From Porogramme epimiltina (Eukaryota; Basidiomycota; Agaricomycetes; Polyporales; Polyporaceae): a stretch of DNA of 64,000 nucleotides. The DNA lies in the NCBI GenBank assembly GCA_900155495.1, contig FTLJ01000507.1, positions 36,368-100,367 on the forward strand. Direction: 5' to 3'. The notes under the pieces are model-generated. The model saw only the letters and a program-made list of their open reading frames with translations, was not told the DNA's origin and did no database searches. The position numbers and the translations under genes were made by a program. This document shows, one piece after another, positions 21,986-32,339 of the stretch. Every line of letters starts with the position of its first letter. Position 1 is the first letter of the stretch.

Positions 21986-22305
21986 GATGGATAGGGAGAA
22001 GTGAAAATTGGAAGACGACGGCGGCGAGGGAGAGGGCATGGAAGAGGGAGAGGAAGCGGGCATGGGAGAGGGAGAGGGAGAGGACGAGGATGATAATGAA
22101 GAGGAGGAGACAAAGTGAGAAGTAAGAGGTAGAGGTTTAGAATAGCCATGGCCAGGCTAAGACGGCGCCTATCGCGTGCCCGTGCCGGCCGAGAGACGCG
22201 TCGTACTAGTAGTGGCGTCAGGACCAGTCGCGCCGGCGACGCGTCTTGCGCCTTTTTCACGACCGCCACCGCTGCTACTTGTTTCAACCTCTCACCCCCT
22301 CCTGT

Positions 22306-22603
22306 ATGGCCCTCACCCCTCAAGACACACAGACACAAGGGCCCAACGCCCAAGCAGCGGCGAACCCGAAGGACTGCATGGCGTGCCGCGTCATCGGGAC
22401 GGGCGCGCTAGGCGGAGTGGGGGTGTATGCGCTGAACCAGTCGCGCGCGCACGCCCCCGGCTCCGTGGTGGGGAAGAGGATCATGGCCGGCGTGGGTGTC
22501 TGTGAGTTCACGCGGCTGTTCCGTGTCGTCTTCCGTGGCTGACCGTGACGCGCTCTTCTCTGCAGGTTTTCTGGTCGCTAGCTACCTTCGGTGGACGAAA
22601 TAG
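22306..22603 (+). CDS. DMAC1/DUF4536-like small mitochondrial membrane protein
   Basis: This is a 77-residue protein in two exons (22306-22501, 22566-22603). It has the signature KDCMACRVIGTGALGGVGVYAL: a CxxC pair and a small-residue-rich membrane helix, as in the DUF4536 family that includes human DMAC1, a complex I assembly factor. A second short hydrophobic segment MAGVGVCFLVASYLRW is made by the splice (donor GTGAGT, acceptor TCTGCAG). The N-terminus is Gln/Asn-rich and polar. The family match rests on pattern recognition of the CxxCRxxGxxxxxGxGxY motif. The role in complex I is inferred from the family. Confidence 0.75.
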
Positions 22604-23100
22604 ATTATCGTTGTCCAATCAAAGTCGTATGTGTGTGCCAATCGTCTGCGTGGGTGCTCTTCGTGCAGGGCTAAAATCAAGTTTGGGTGCGTCCACTCTG
22701 TTGGGTGTGTCGATGGCGGCACTTCGGGCCTCCACTTGCAAGTCAGCCCTTCTCCGCTGTGTCACCAGACCGTAGACTGAAGCTGAGACCCGGGCCGAGA
22801 AGTCCCTGCTATCAGCGGTTAAGATGCAGACATAGGCCTCGGCAGCTCCGACGTGGATTGTTGAGGACACGGGCTCACAACACCTGCCACCACGAGACGG
22901 TGCTTGCTAGCCGACATAAACACGTGAGTTTAGAGACCGGAGATTATCGGATTGGCAGAACAATGTCTCCACCACTCCCAACGTTATACACCCGTCAATC
23001 CCCTACGTAGTCCCGAATTGACTCCGCGATGAAGGGAACTGATGTCATGCTGCGCGTTCATTGTAAGGAGGTGTATTTGTTCAATGTTGCTGCGTCTTGG
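22604..23100. other. Intergenic, nothing recognised
   Basis: This is the 3' flank of the small membrane protein gene and the presumed promoter of the next gene. Short open frames here lack coding character. Confidence 0.35.
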
Positions 23101-24049
23101 GCGAGCCAGCGATTAGACCCGGATCTCCGATCCCACCGCGGCCTCGCGCCACCGGCGGGCGGCTATTACTCGGCCCCTATCTCCGTACTGTGGCATTCAC
23201 CACTCGCCACTCCGACGTACCTCCATCAATCGAACCAACACCACCCCGCCAAAGTAGATGAGCCCGTATCATGGGTGAAGGTGGGCAAACGGCCTAGCTA
23301 CATCCTTAGTGCACTTTACTTACCCCAAACCTACTTGACAGTCAAATATCGCCTCCGGGTTCCTCTTCCCCAGAACGTTGACCGCTCGTTCGTTCCCTGG
23401 CCAGTCAAAGACTTGGATGGCAACCAAGGGTTACAACTGTCTCATTTCGACGAGCACTTCCACATCCGACGGCATCTCGACGCCGGGGGGCAGCCCGACA
23501 ACAGCCTCGAGGGCATATACGCCAGAGACGCCTACTCAGTAGCGCAGTCCTGTCTTCACCAAGACATCGTGTTCTCCGGCCGCTTCGACATCTTGGAAAG
23601 CTTCGGTGCAGGGCACCTCATGTGCCATGTCGACCACTGTCCTGTATGCCCTTCCTTTCTTCTGCGCCACAAGGTGGCTGACCGACGTCCCGCGCACACA
23701 GTTCCCTCGAGAACCCTGGCCCAGCTCGAACAGGGAGTACACGAGCGGCCAGTACCTCGTCGACTTCGTGTCGTACCTCGCCCCCCGCCAAGTGGCGTGG
23801 TTCTACAGTCTGGTATGCTGCTTGCCCTCCCGGCCGATCTACCTGCCTAATCTGATCCCTTTGTTCTCCGTGCAGCGTCCCGGCGACCCGGACAAGTGGC
23901 GAATAGGCAACACGCGCAAGCCCGAGTGGACAAAGTGGAAGAAGAACCCGCGGCTCGACTCCATCTGGTTCGTCGCCATCAGGCGCACGGTCCCGGATTC
24001 GAACGGCATCGTGTGTTACTTCCCGGAGCTCGAGATTCGCATCGAGTAA
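23101..24049 (+). CDS. Unknown protein, paralogue of the 12 kb gene (structure uncertain)
   Basis: The frame to about 23640 gives KYRLRVPLPQNVDRSFVPWP, GLQLSHF and YSVAQSCLHQDIVFSGRFDI, parallel to VFRLPLPADVDPEFS and HGFQLSHC in the 12 kb gene. After a frame change that needs an intron, a second segment reads REPWPSSNREYTSGQYLVDF ... LAPRQVAWFYSL. A clear intron then leads to RPGDPDKWRIGNTRK and IWFVAIRRTVPDSNG ... YFPELEIRIE. The last join (donor GTATGC, acceptor CCGTGCAG, phase 0) is convincing. The middle join is not fixed and the start is unknown, so it may be an intact gene or a decaying paralogue. Function unknown. Confidence 0.45.
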
Positions 24050-25153
24050 CTTTTGTGTACTCCCTTATCTATTGATCTATTTAAGCACCTCAGGATACCA
24101 CTGTAGCATTTCTCGATGCCTCACGACGGCTGTACGACCTGTGCATGAATGCCGTGAGGGGCCTTGTACTACTATCATGTATGGGAACAACGCGAACCTC
24201 TTGGTTGAACGATGACGTCATCATCGTAATCGCGACCTTGTATCAATGTCTTGTCAGCCCACACGACCCAACTTTCCCTAGGGACCCTATATTCCTCAAA
24301 TAAGCAGTTGTAACAAAGAAGGCACACGTCGCACTCTGAGTCTTGGATACGGCCCCCAGCGATAGGCGAATAGCACAGCTTTCGCTACAGGTATAAAGCC
24401 CGCCTTATAGAGACGACTTATACAATGTCTCGACCTGCTCTGAGCGCCACGGGTGCTTGTTGACCTGCGCTGTCTCCCCTCCACTAGCTTGCACCCTCGT
24501 TAGAGGGAACCGAGCGAGTGAGAAAGGAAGTTAGTAAGGAAAAGCACAGAGCGTCCAACCGGATTCGCTCACGAGACGAATGGAGTTGATCAAATGACCT
24601 GAACCAAGACGTGCTCCTACTTCTCCGACCGTCTGGAAGGTACGGCGTCGCCGTGTGGTCTCATTGGTTCTCTGAGGATGGATCGTGCAAACCTCCAGAC
24701 GAGGAGGCTCACGAAAGTTGGTCCGGATCTGGTGTCAGCGTGTAGTGGATGGGTTCCATGACGTCATTTGGTTCGGGTTGTTGGTCGCTGCCGAGATGGA
24801 TCCTCCTGGAGCTGCGAGTCATGGGCACATCTTCTAAGAGAGAAACTCAGAGTGTCCCACAGACGTTGGCATTACCAGGTGAGGCGATGTCAAGGCACAC
24901 CTCGTGGACTCTCCGGTCGTCCTGAACTAACACGCGTGAGTAACCTCGGGAATAGATAGGCCTCATAAAAAGGTACCGTGCCACACGCGCTGTCACCACA
25001 TCATTGAGCTGACTCCAATTGGCGTTGATAGATCGCACGTAAAAGATAAGAAATAGCGTGAATAGTGAGAAGTATGGAGATTGGATACAGATACAAGTCG
25101 GGTCACAGTATATACCAAAACACCCTCGGAAGACGGTCGGGAGTGACTGGCAG
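24050..25153. other. Intergenic with two TGACGTCA palindromes
   Basis: This is 1.1 kb without a recognisable gene. Perfect TGACGTCA sites lie at 24213-24220 and 24759-24766. The last 150 bp resemble the 3' UTR of the YGWP copy at 9 kb. No RNA gene is seen. Confidence 0.4.
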
Positions 25154-26063
25154 TCAGCCTGACTAAAACAGCGTCAGCGGGACAGAAACGGCTGGAGACT
25201 ACTCCCAACGCACCACCGTGTCCAACCTATTCTCGCGTGACCACCACCACTCTAACGAGGTCCGACGCTCGCAACCCTCCGGGAGGCATTCGTTTAGAGC
25301 GTCGTCGATGAACTTCTTCGCCTTTTCCCAGCTCCTGTACATCTGGTACAAGGAGTACGTCCGTTCGTAGTCCTCGGTGGACCACACGACGAGCATCGAG
25401 TTCCAGTTCAGAGACAATGGGCGTCGGAACTTGAGGTTCGTCGCGCCTGCTTCTCGAAGGAAGAATATGAGGACGTCTAGGTTGGCGCGTCTGCGAAGAC
25501 TAATGAAGAGGTCTGCGTCCGCGAGATCTTCATCCGTGAGGTCTCCGTAGCTATACTGCTTAGCGCCCCCAAAACGTTTTCGATGGCATGGGAATACATC
25601 AAAAACAAGTCGATGACGACGCGCGTAGTCAAGCATGTAGTCTTCAGTGATGGGCCAGCCATATAGACGCAGAGGGACCTTTTTGCCGGGCCGAGGGAGG
25701 TCGTCGACCGTGAGGGTCTTCAGAGGTGGGCATTTTGCCACAGCGGCTTCCCATTCGAGACGCTGGAAAGAGTGTGAGGGGACGAAGAGACGGAATACGA
25801 ACAATCACACTCACCATTTGCTCAGCCCTCTCCGCCTCTTCCGCTTTGCGAACAGCGTTCGGAGTGTCGGTGTTCGCGGATTTGCGTGAGCCCTCTTTTG
25901 AGGCTATAGGTGATACCGAGGTCTTCTTGCACGCGGACGTGTACCTCGGAGGTCTCGATTTTGTCCCAGACGGCCGTGACGACGTGTTCTTCGGCGGTGT
26001 CGCTTCCTCCAGCGGCTTCGCATGCACTGTCTGGGACCGAATCGCTCTGGTTTTTACAGGCAT
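25154..26063 (-). CDS. YGWP-family protein, copy 3 (no partner)
   Basis: This has 268 residues in three exons: 25815-26063, 25214-25762 and 25154-25162. Exon 2 is 549 nt, the same length as in the 9 kb copy. The tail reads MPVKTRAIRSQTVHAKPLEE, four residues shorter than the usual RSTTRKTRS. The domain keeps LYGWPITEDYMLDYARRH, YSYGDLTDEDLADAD, SMLVVWSTEDYERTY and NECLPEGCERRTSLEWWW. The last exon is TCAGGCTGA (Ser-Gly-stop). The promoter box GTGGTCA (26130-26136) and GGGCGCCT (26157) are present. Where the EIKP partner should be, only sequence resembling the 3' flank of the 28.5 kb EIKP gene remains (26226-26352), so the partner was probably deleted. Confidence 0.82.
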
Positions 26064-26225
26064 CTCTACTCTAGGAGAAGTATTTCAGGATGTATAATGA
26101 GTGAATAGTTGACAGCAGTCAGGATAGTGGTGGTCAAGCAAGAGGGCTTGAGTATGGGCGCCTCAACACGCCTCGCCGGTTGGGCGGGGACGGGCGCTCC
26201 GCGGAGATCCGCAGACGGCCAAAAC

Positions 26226-26352
26226 ATAGTGACGTCATGACTATCTCTGGATGTTGGGAACGTTCGGAGAGCTCTACCATTCGATGGACGGACAGAATAA
26301 CAATATCCACTATGCTCACTGTGAAAATGCATAGCTACCTTTCGGAACAATG
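26226..26352. repeat. Copy of the EIKP-gene 3' flank (deletion scar?)
   Basis: This is about 125 bp similar to 30293-30432, with shared stretches such as ACCATTCGATGGACG and GATCTCTG-like ATCTCTG, and both ending in AACAATGTGAG. The second copy lies just downstream of the EIKP gene at 28.5 kb. Here the segment abuts the promoter of the lone YGWP copy 3, as expected if the EIKP gene between promoter and 3' flank had been lost. It begins with TGACGTCA (26230-26237). Confidence 0.6.
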
Positions 26353-27079
26353 TGAGCCTTCCCCTTGAGCTAACTTCTCGGGTATTTCCTGCAGGCCGCC
26401 CTTACTTGGATTACTACGGCACTGCTCGGTGACCTGAACCACATGCTCCAACTTAGCTTATTCAACATTATCTTTTAGATAGATGTCTCTAAATTATCTC
26501 AAAGCTCCGTGAAGCACCAAGTTTGTGCGTCTCAGGGGTCTCAGCTCAACATGATATAGAAGATACGGACAACCCCCTCCAGGCTTCTGTTCTCACGATA
26601 ACTCTATGTGATCTACTTTTAACGTCGCACTATCTTACAGAGCTCTTGATGTACGCCGAGGATGTTGGATCTGAGCGTCATTTACCGTTTTAATCTCCTC
26701 GCAAGCTTATACATCCATCTCCTTCAGGAATACGCGGACTGTTGGACTTCACACACAGTGGAGCTGCTTTCCTTGATCACACTTCAGTTTTACTGTCAAT
26801 AGTGGCCGTGGTACGCGCAGTTAGGTCCGTAGTAACACTGCAAATTGTGATGCCGATGTACGGGCGCCCATCGCAGGTGCTCCACGTCACCCAAGCGGTG
26901 AGGACGTTCAGCTGCCGCTAAGTTACTGAGGGGCGCGAGCCGTCCAGCTTTAGTCGGATTTGAGGACACACGGTGAAAAAGGAAGATCCGAAGAGGAAAT
27001 AAAAACAGCTATTGTATACAAGCGCAGATCAGATCATAGTAAACACTAACACGTCCGTGGAAAGCGGCAGATAGCCCTG
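26353..27079. other. Intergenic, nothing recognised
   Basis: This is about 0.7 kb between the scar and the 3' UTR of YGWP copy 4. No open frame of coding character, RNA or repeat is seen. Confidence 0.35.
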
Positions 27080-28018
27080 TCAGGCGGACTAGAACAAAGT
27101 CAGCGGGCTGGCAACGATATGAAGTAAGTTGCGACGTACCAGCCTATTCTCGCGCGACCACCACCACTCCAACGAAGTCCGACGCTCGCAGCCTTCAGGT
27201 AGGCACTCATTGAGCGCGTCGTCAATAAAATTCTTCACCCTCTCCCAACGACCCAGTGCCTGGTATGTAGCGAACGCCTCCTCGTAGTCGCGCGTGTCCC
27301 ACAGGACAAGCATCCAGTTCCACTCTCGAGACACCGGGCTTTCAAACTTCAGGTTTGTCGCGCCGACTTTCACGAGGAACCACATCATGACATCGAAAAT
27401 GGCACGTCTACGAAGGGCGAGGAAGAGCTTCTCATCTGCGAGGTCGTCGTCCGTAAGATCGCCATAGTTGTACTTCTCCTTGCCTCCGAAGCGGTGGCGC
27501 TGGGATGGATACACGTTGAATACAAGCCTGTGGCGGCGGGCGTATTCGAGCATGTAGTCTTCAGTGATGGGCCAGCCGTAAATACGGTGAGGCACGTCCT
27601 TGTCAGGTTGAGGAAGGTCGTCGGCGGTGAGGGTTTTCAACGGCGGGCGTTTCGCCACAATTGCATCCCACTCTAGACGCTGAAGAAAGATGCAAGAGTA
27701 AGTAAGGAGGATCTAGCTGTCGGCGATCGTGCTCACCATTTGTTCGGTCCTCTCGGCATCTTGCGTTCGACGAGTGGCGACCGCTGCCTGGGTGTTGGCG
27801 GTCTTATGCGCTCGCTTCATCGCCACTTTGGGTGCGTTCTTGGTTGTGGGTTGCACGAGCCTCTTCTTAGAGGCAGAGGGCTCCCTGGATGTCGTCCTAG
27901 ACGAGGATGGGGGCGATCTGGTTTTCTTCGGTGCCGTCGCCGCCTCCGACGGGGGTGGCTTGGCGTACACCACCAAAGAACGCATTTTTCTCGTCGTGGA
28001 GCGTGTAGTAGCGGGCAT
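27080..28018 (-). CDS. YGWP-family protein, copy 4 (paired)
   Basis: This has 276 residues in three exons: 27737-28018, 27140-27679 and 27080-27088. The tail MPATTRSTTRKMRSLVVYAK is followed by a long Ser/Pro/Lys stretch. The domain has RLEWDAIVAKRPPLKTLTAD, IYGWPITEDYMLEYARRH, YNYGDLTDDDLADEK, WMLVLWDTRDYEEAF and NECLPEGCERRTSLEWWW. It is closest in motifs to copy 1 at 4.9 kb (both DVMMWFL and LVLWDTRDYEE). The last exon is TCCGCCTGA (Ser-Ala-stop), behind branch GCTGAC and acceptor TTCTAG. Its partner EIKP gene starts 508 bp away on the other strand, making the best-preserved cassette of the window. Confidence 0.85.
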
Positions 28019-28526
28019 TGTGAGTTCTCAAGGAAATGGTTTGCGGTGGAGGAGATTGGAAAGGTGGGTAGAATAGTGGTGGTCAGGATGCAAGAGGGAT
28101 TGGCTATGGGCGTCTGACTCTCATCATGTTCGGTTTCGATTCACGTGGGTCAAGACTGAGCGCTCCTCGGACAAAGGTCGGGCCGCGTGTCCCGAGGGCC
28201 GATCCGACCTACAGTGACGTCACCATTGTCCGAGTGCGATATGGTGGTCAAGACTAAGTCTAAACAGGCCCTGTTACCGTTCTGTCGAGTGCAATTGTCG
28301 CCCGCAGAAGGGACAATGAAGCCTGGAACGAGGTATTCATATATAAGTGGTCCACCCACCGCCCCCTGACAGGTCGTCCTTGTCCCCTCCCTGGACCTCC
28401 TTGACTCTACCTCCGATTCCTCTGGCCACTTGCTCTGCTCCGTGTCGGTGTTGAGACGTGCTACGAGAAACTAGGCTGGTTTCCTCGTCATCGCGTATCT
28501 TAGGCGTCTGTCCACCATCTTCAAGG
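28019..28526. promoter_or_regulatory. Shared divergent promoter of cassette 3
   Basis: Leftward it holds the family box GTGGTCA (28079-28085), GGGCGTCT (about 28108) and CATGTTCGG, in the order seen upstream of other YGWP genes. In the middle lies a perfect TGACGTCA (28215-28222). Rightward a TATA-like CATATATAAG sits at about 28337, 190 bp before the EIKP start. Confidence 0.65.
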
Positions 28527-30126
28527 ATGAGCAAGCGCAAACAGAACACCCGCCTAAGTGACTCGGACACGGTCACTGAGGACAGCTCTGACCACAAGAA
28601 ACGCAAGGTATGCCCCCCACGATTTGACTACCATACTTCGGTAACTTTATTGAGACTACTTTCCTTCTAATTAGAAGATAAATAAGCACTCATTTCACGC
28701 CGACCTCTTGACCGGTATTCGCACCGCATGGGAGGATCGCGCGACAGAGGCGAATCTATATCCTGTCTGGAACCGCATTTCCGAGGCGTTGTGCTCTGTC
28801 ATGGATCCTGGGGTTCATAAGACAATGTTTACAAACCCTCAGTACCCGCTCAAGATACAGGGTAGCGAGCAGAACCCATCCGACACGGACGACACGGCGA
28901 AGACTGAGAAGAAACCCAAATCATCTCTCAGAATCCCCGACTTCGCTCGACTTGTCAACGAAGACCACCGTGCCCAAGGCGTCGAGACTGGACCGATGAC
29001 CTCGCAAACCCTCATCGACATGACCGAGATCAAACCTCTTAACTCCAATGTGAACACAGAGCGCTGGGGTACACAGGGAGCCAGAGACAAGGCAGCCCTA
29101 GCAATTCCGGGGTGCCTCTTTCAGGTCTATTCCACGGCCATGGCCGCATTTCTTCGCAATCCTAAGTGGATGGAGGTCTACGTGACGATAATGATCGGAA
29201 TTTACTTCACGCAGCTCCGCTGGAACCGACCTTCCGATGAAATGCTCGAGCGGAGACCCACCGAACCCAAGACCTTGCGACGCATTCCGCACAGGAGACT
29301 CCTACCACATGAACATGGTAGCATGGTTTCCGACCTCAAGAAATGCATCGAGGAGACTCAGCATCGTGAGATGCCAGATATCTTGTGCTGGAACGAGCCT
29401 ATGGTCTCCTTTGGCGATGGCTGCGACGTTACGTCCTCCGGGGCTCAAGCTCAGCTAACACGCCTATTTCTATGGAGCGTAAGACAGCCACTCAAGCGTC
29501 ACCGGAAGACAACGTATGATCGGTGTTGGCTGTCGGCTCCCCATGACCGACCTGAAGAAGTGGACGCCGAGGAAATCGTATGTTCTAATATCTCCCTCCC
29601 AAACATTTCATAGGCACTAACGCAACTGTGGTGTTAGGATGAAGCGGACGGCACGGTACGCAATACTCTAGTTGACCAGCCTCTTGCGGAGCTCAAGGAC
29701 TACGAAAATGAGCTTTGGGGTCGTGACCCGACCGTCACTCCAGTGAATCGAGGCCGGTCCTGCGAGAGGGGAGACGAGGATTCTGACTACGAACCGGGGC
29801 CTAAGGTGCCTAAGAAGCCGAAGAAGCCGAAGACGAGACGCTACGTGAACGAGCCTGGAGATCTCACACCAGCCTCAGCCAAGATGAAACGTCGTAGTGA
29901 GGTTAATCCGTCTACCGCCGCTCCCGACGTGCCGCTGCTGGATGTGCCTCCTACTGTTGTCGCCGCAGATGTCGCCGCTCCAGCAGCAGCACAGGTCCTG
30001 GAAGAGCATGAGGGCGAGGAGAGTCATGTTGGATCGCTGGGGTTTTTCGGAACGTACTTGCATTTGATGAATGCGCAATTGGACGACGACGACGACGTCG
30101 TATTGGAAGGTTTCTCCTCCGACTAG
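28527..30126 (+). CDS. EIKP-family protein, copy 2 (candidate PD-(D/E)XK nuclease)
   Basis: This has 490 residues in three exons: 28527-28607, 28675-29577 and 29638-30126. Exon 1 gives MSKRKQNTRLSDSDTVTEDS ... KKRK, a bipartite nuclear-localisation-type leader. Core residues: P115-D116 in RIPDFARLVNEDHRAQG, E145-x-K147 in TLIDMTEIKPL and Q177 in CLFQVYSTAMAAFLRNP, the order and spacing of a PD-(D/E)XK core. Further conserved boxes are WMEVYVTIMIGIYFTQLRW and PDILCWNEPMVSFGDG. Exon 3 is disordered: a basic PKKPKKPKTRRY patch, then Ala/Pro repeats, then an acidic end DDDDDVVLEGFSSD. The fold call is mine from motif spacing; no named family is claimed. It is divergently paired with YGWP copy 4. 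Confidence 0.82.
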
Positions 30127-30750
30127 GAGGATGCTCTGGGAGTGACGAAGCAAGTTGACGGCGATGCGTATGCGTCCTCCGTGTAAGATATTACGTAGAG
30201 AATCAGTGCGAGAAATTTGTTTTGTAGGGCTTCTGCCATGTAGTAGTAAGATCTCAGTGATCGTTAGCTCAGCACTGAATAGGAATAGCGCTCCAGTGAT
30301 GTCATGATTATCTCTGAATTTTCGGAATGTTCGGAGGGCTCGACCATTCGATGGACGAATAGAATGACAACGTCCACTCTGCACACTATGTTAGTGGATG
30401 TATCTTCGGAAATGAGCGTTGATAACAATGTGAGCGAACGACAATGTTTACTCTCCTGGCTATGACAATGCAAACTTCAATGTACTGAAATGTAAGAAGC
30501 ATACTATTCTTATGCTGTAACCCGACAGCTTCCGTAAGCAGGTCTTGGTCGCCGAATAGGACAGGGAGTGAGAACTACAACCACACGCAGAATGCTCTGA
30601 TGATGGAAACGGAGAAATGACGATTATAACGCAACAATGCAGATACAAATGACAAGATCAACGACAATGTAGTGGGGCGGATATCACAGATAGCAAAAGG
30701 AGGTTCTCAGTAGAGCTGTAGTACCGGGGTTCAGCACCGGTGTAAGGAAT
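30127..30750. other. 3' flank of the EIKP gene, with repeat at 30293-30432
   Basis: The segment 30293-30432 matches the deletion-scar repeat at 26226-26352. The remainder, up to the end of the next YGWP gene, holds nothing I recognise. Confidence 0.45.
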
Positions 30751-31622
30751 GCTCCGAGACAAATACGTACGTTGTTGCTGTCCTGAGACCACCACCACTC
30801 GAGCGACGTCCGCCGCTCACACCCCTCAGGCAGGCACTCATTCATCGCTTCGGTGATAAACGTCTCTATGGTCTCCCAGGTCCCTCAGTGCTGGTACCTC
30901 TCGTACTTTTCCTCGAAGTCATCGGTAGACCATATCACTAGCATCCGCTTCCAGTGTAAGGACACGGGATTGTCGACTTTGAGCATTGCGCCGGTTGTCT
31001 TCCGGAAGTGTGCGATGACTCCGATAGTCGCAATCCGCCTGAAAACGGCAAGGGATTTTTCGTCTGCAAGCTGAGCGTCCGTGAGGTCCGCGAAGTCGAA
31101 CTCGTCCTTGCCATCGAACTTCGACTTGAAGCCATTGGGTACAGAAAACGTGAGATGGTGTCTCTGAGCATAGTCGAGCATGTACTCTTCCGAGAACGGC
31201 CAGCCGTAAAGGCGATGGGGAGGGGAGCACTCGTTACTTGAGTTGGGAAGGTCATCAGGGCCTAGTACCTTGACAGGAGGTCGTGAGGCAACGACAGCCT
31301 CCCAGTCTTTCTGCTGGAAGACACGCATTATGATACGAAGTAAGGGACAGATAGCTGCACTCACCATGTTCTCCGCTCTTTCTGCCGCTTTAGCCTCTTG
31401 AATAGCGGCAGTAGCCTGAGGAGGGGTGACCTTCGATACCTGCATCGTCACTTTCTTGCGCATCGTCTTTGGCTTCATTCTCGATGCTGTGGCAGAATTG
31501 GGTATAGATGTCGTCCTCGACGACGAAGTCGACGCCAGCTTCGTTGTGGATCTCGTGGCAGGGTTTCCGTACACTGGTTGCGAACGGGATTTTCTAGTGG
31601 TAGAGCGCGTTACGCCAGGCAT
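30710..31622 (-). pseudogene. YGWP-family copy 5, broken by one nonsense codon
   Basis: Exon 1 (31365-31622) gives MPGVTRSTTRKSRSQPVYGN and ends AERAENM. Exon 2 (30771-31313, 543 nt) carries RLYGWPFSEEYMLDYAQRHH, DFADLTDAQLADEK and MLVIWSTDDFEEKYERYQH. A TGA at 30885-30887 then stops the frame after 228 residues. Beyond it the frame continues intact (GTWETIETFITEAMNECLPE), so a single base change separates it from the open copies. Splice sites are intact, including the last intron and a tiny exon CTCTACTGA. The family promoter box is present at 31713-31719. If translated, the product lacks the NECLPEG end. It could be a sequencing error, or a truncated protein may still be made. Confidence 0.75.
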
Positions 31623-32339
31623 TTTGATGTCAATTAATGTAAAGGGACAAGCTGTTAAAGAGTTATGATGGGTATATCGAGAGACACTGTAGGCGAGTAT
31701 AATCTTGTGGTGGTGGTCAAGGCTCAAGGTGTATACAGAAGAGCGATCAGCTGTGCGCGTTTATGACCTGCGCGTCTATACGATCCAGACTTCAGAACCG
31801 GACACCGGGATGAGGTACTATAGCTCCTTCTGATGTTACAGCACTTAGAAGCGCGCAACCATTTTTGGTTCATTCCATACAGCCTAATCCACCGACCATC
31901 ATCGTCTGCGGCCGTGCTGTGAAGCCCTCCGGCGCGCCTCATTCACTCTTCTGGTAGACCTAAATCTACCCGTACCCGACCCGTGCTATGCCCTATGAAT
32001 CAGGGGTAGCGCCGTTAATTATAATAATTCGTTAGCTCATATGCATAGCATCCCTATGTAGGATCAGCTTGGAAGTTCAAGATGACAAACAAAGGCCAAG
32101 GAAGAACATTCCAACTAACTGCATGCCAAGCCCTTGTTACTCCGAACTCGCAGTGCCTATTGCATGCACAGAACAAGTATTTGTCCCTATCGCCGCTCGC
32201 TTGTGTATAGTCACATCCTTGCCAGTGGTAGGAGCTTTCATACATAAGGAATGAGACTTCAGATATGATGATGCAGGTCCAAAGATACGGTTACAGATGA
32301 AGCGGGAATAGTAAGATGATGTAATTGAGACGGAGACGG
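31623..32339. other. Intergenic between YGWP copies 5 and 6
   Basis: This contains the promoter of copy 5 (box at 31713-31719; GGGCGTCT degenerate) and about 0.5 kb in which no EIKP remnant is visible. No gene is recognised. Confidence 0.4.

Noticed and set aside
7445..30126. The cassettes as a classical DNA transposon with terminal inverted repeats
   Set aside because: I could not find matching inverted ends or target duplications around the gene pairs. The shared 3' flanks suggest segmental duplication. Not excluded, since distant ends would need a dot-plot.
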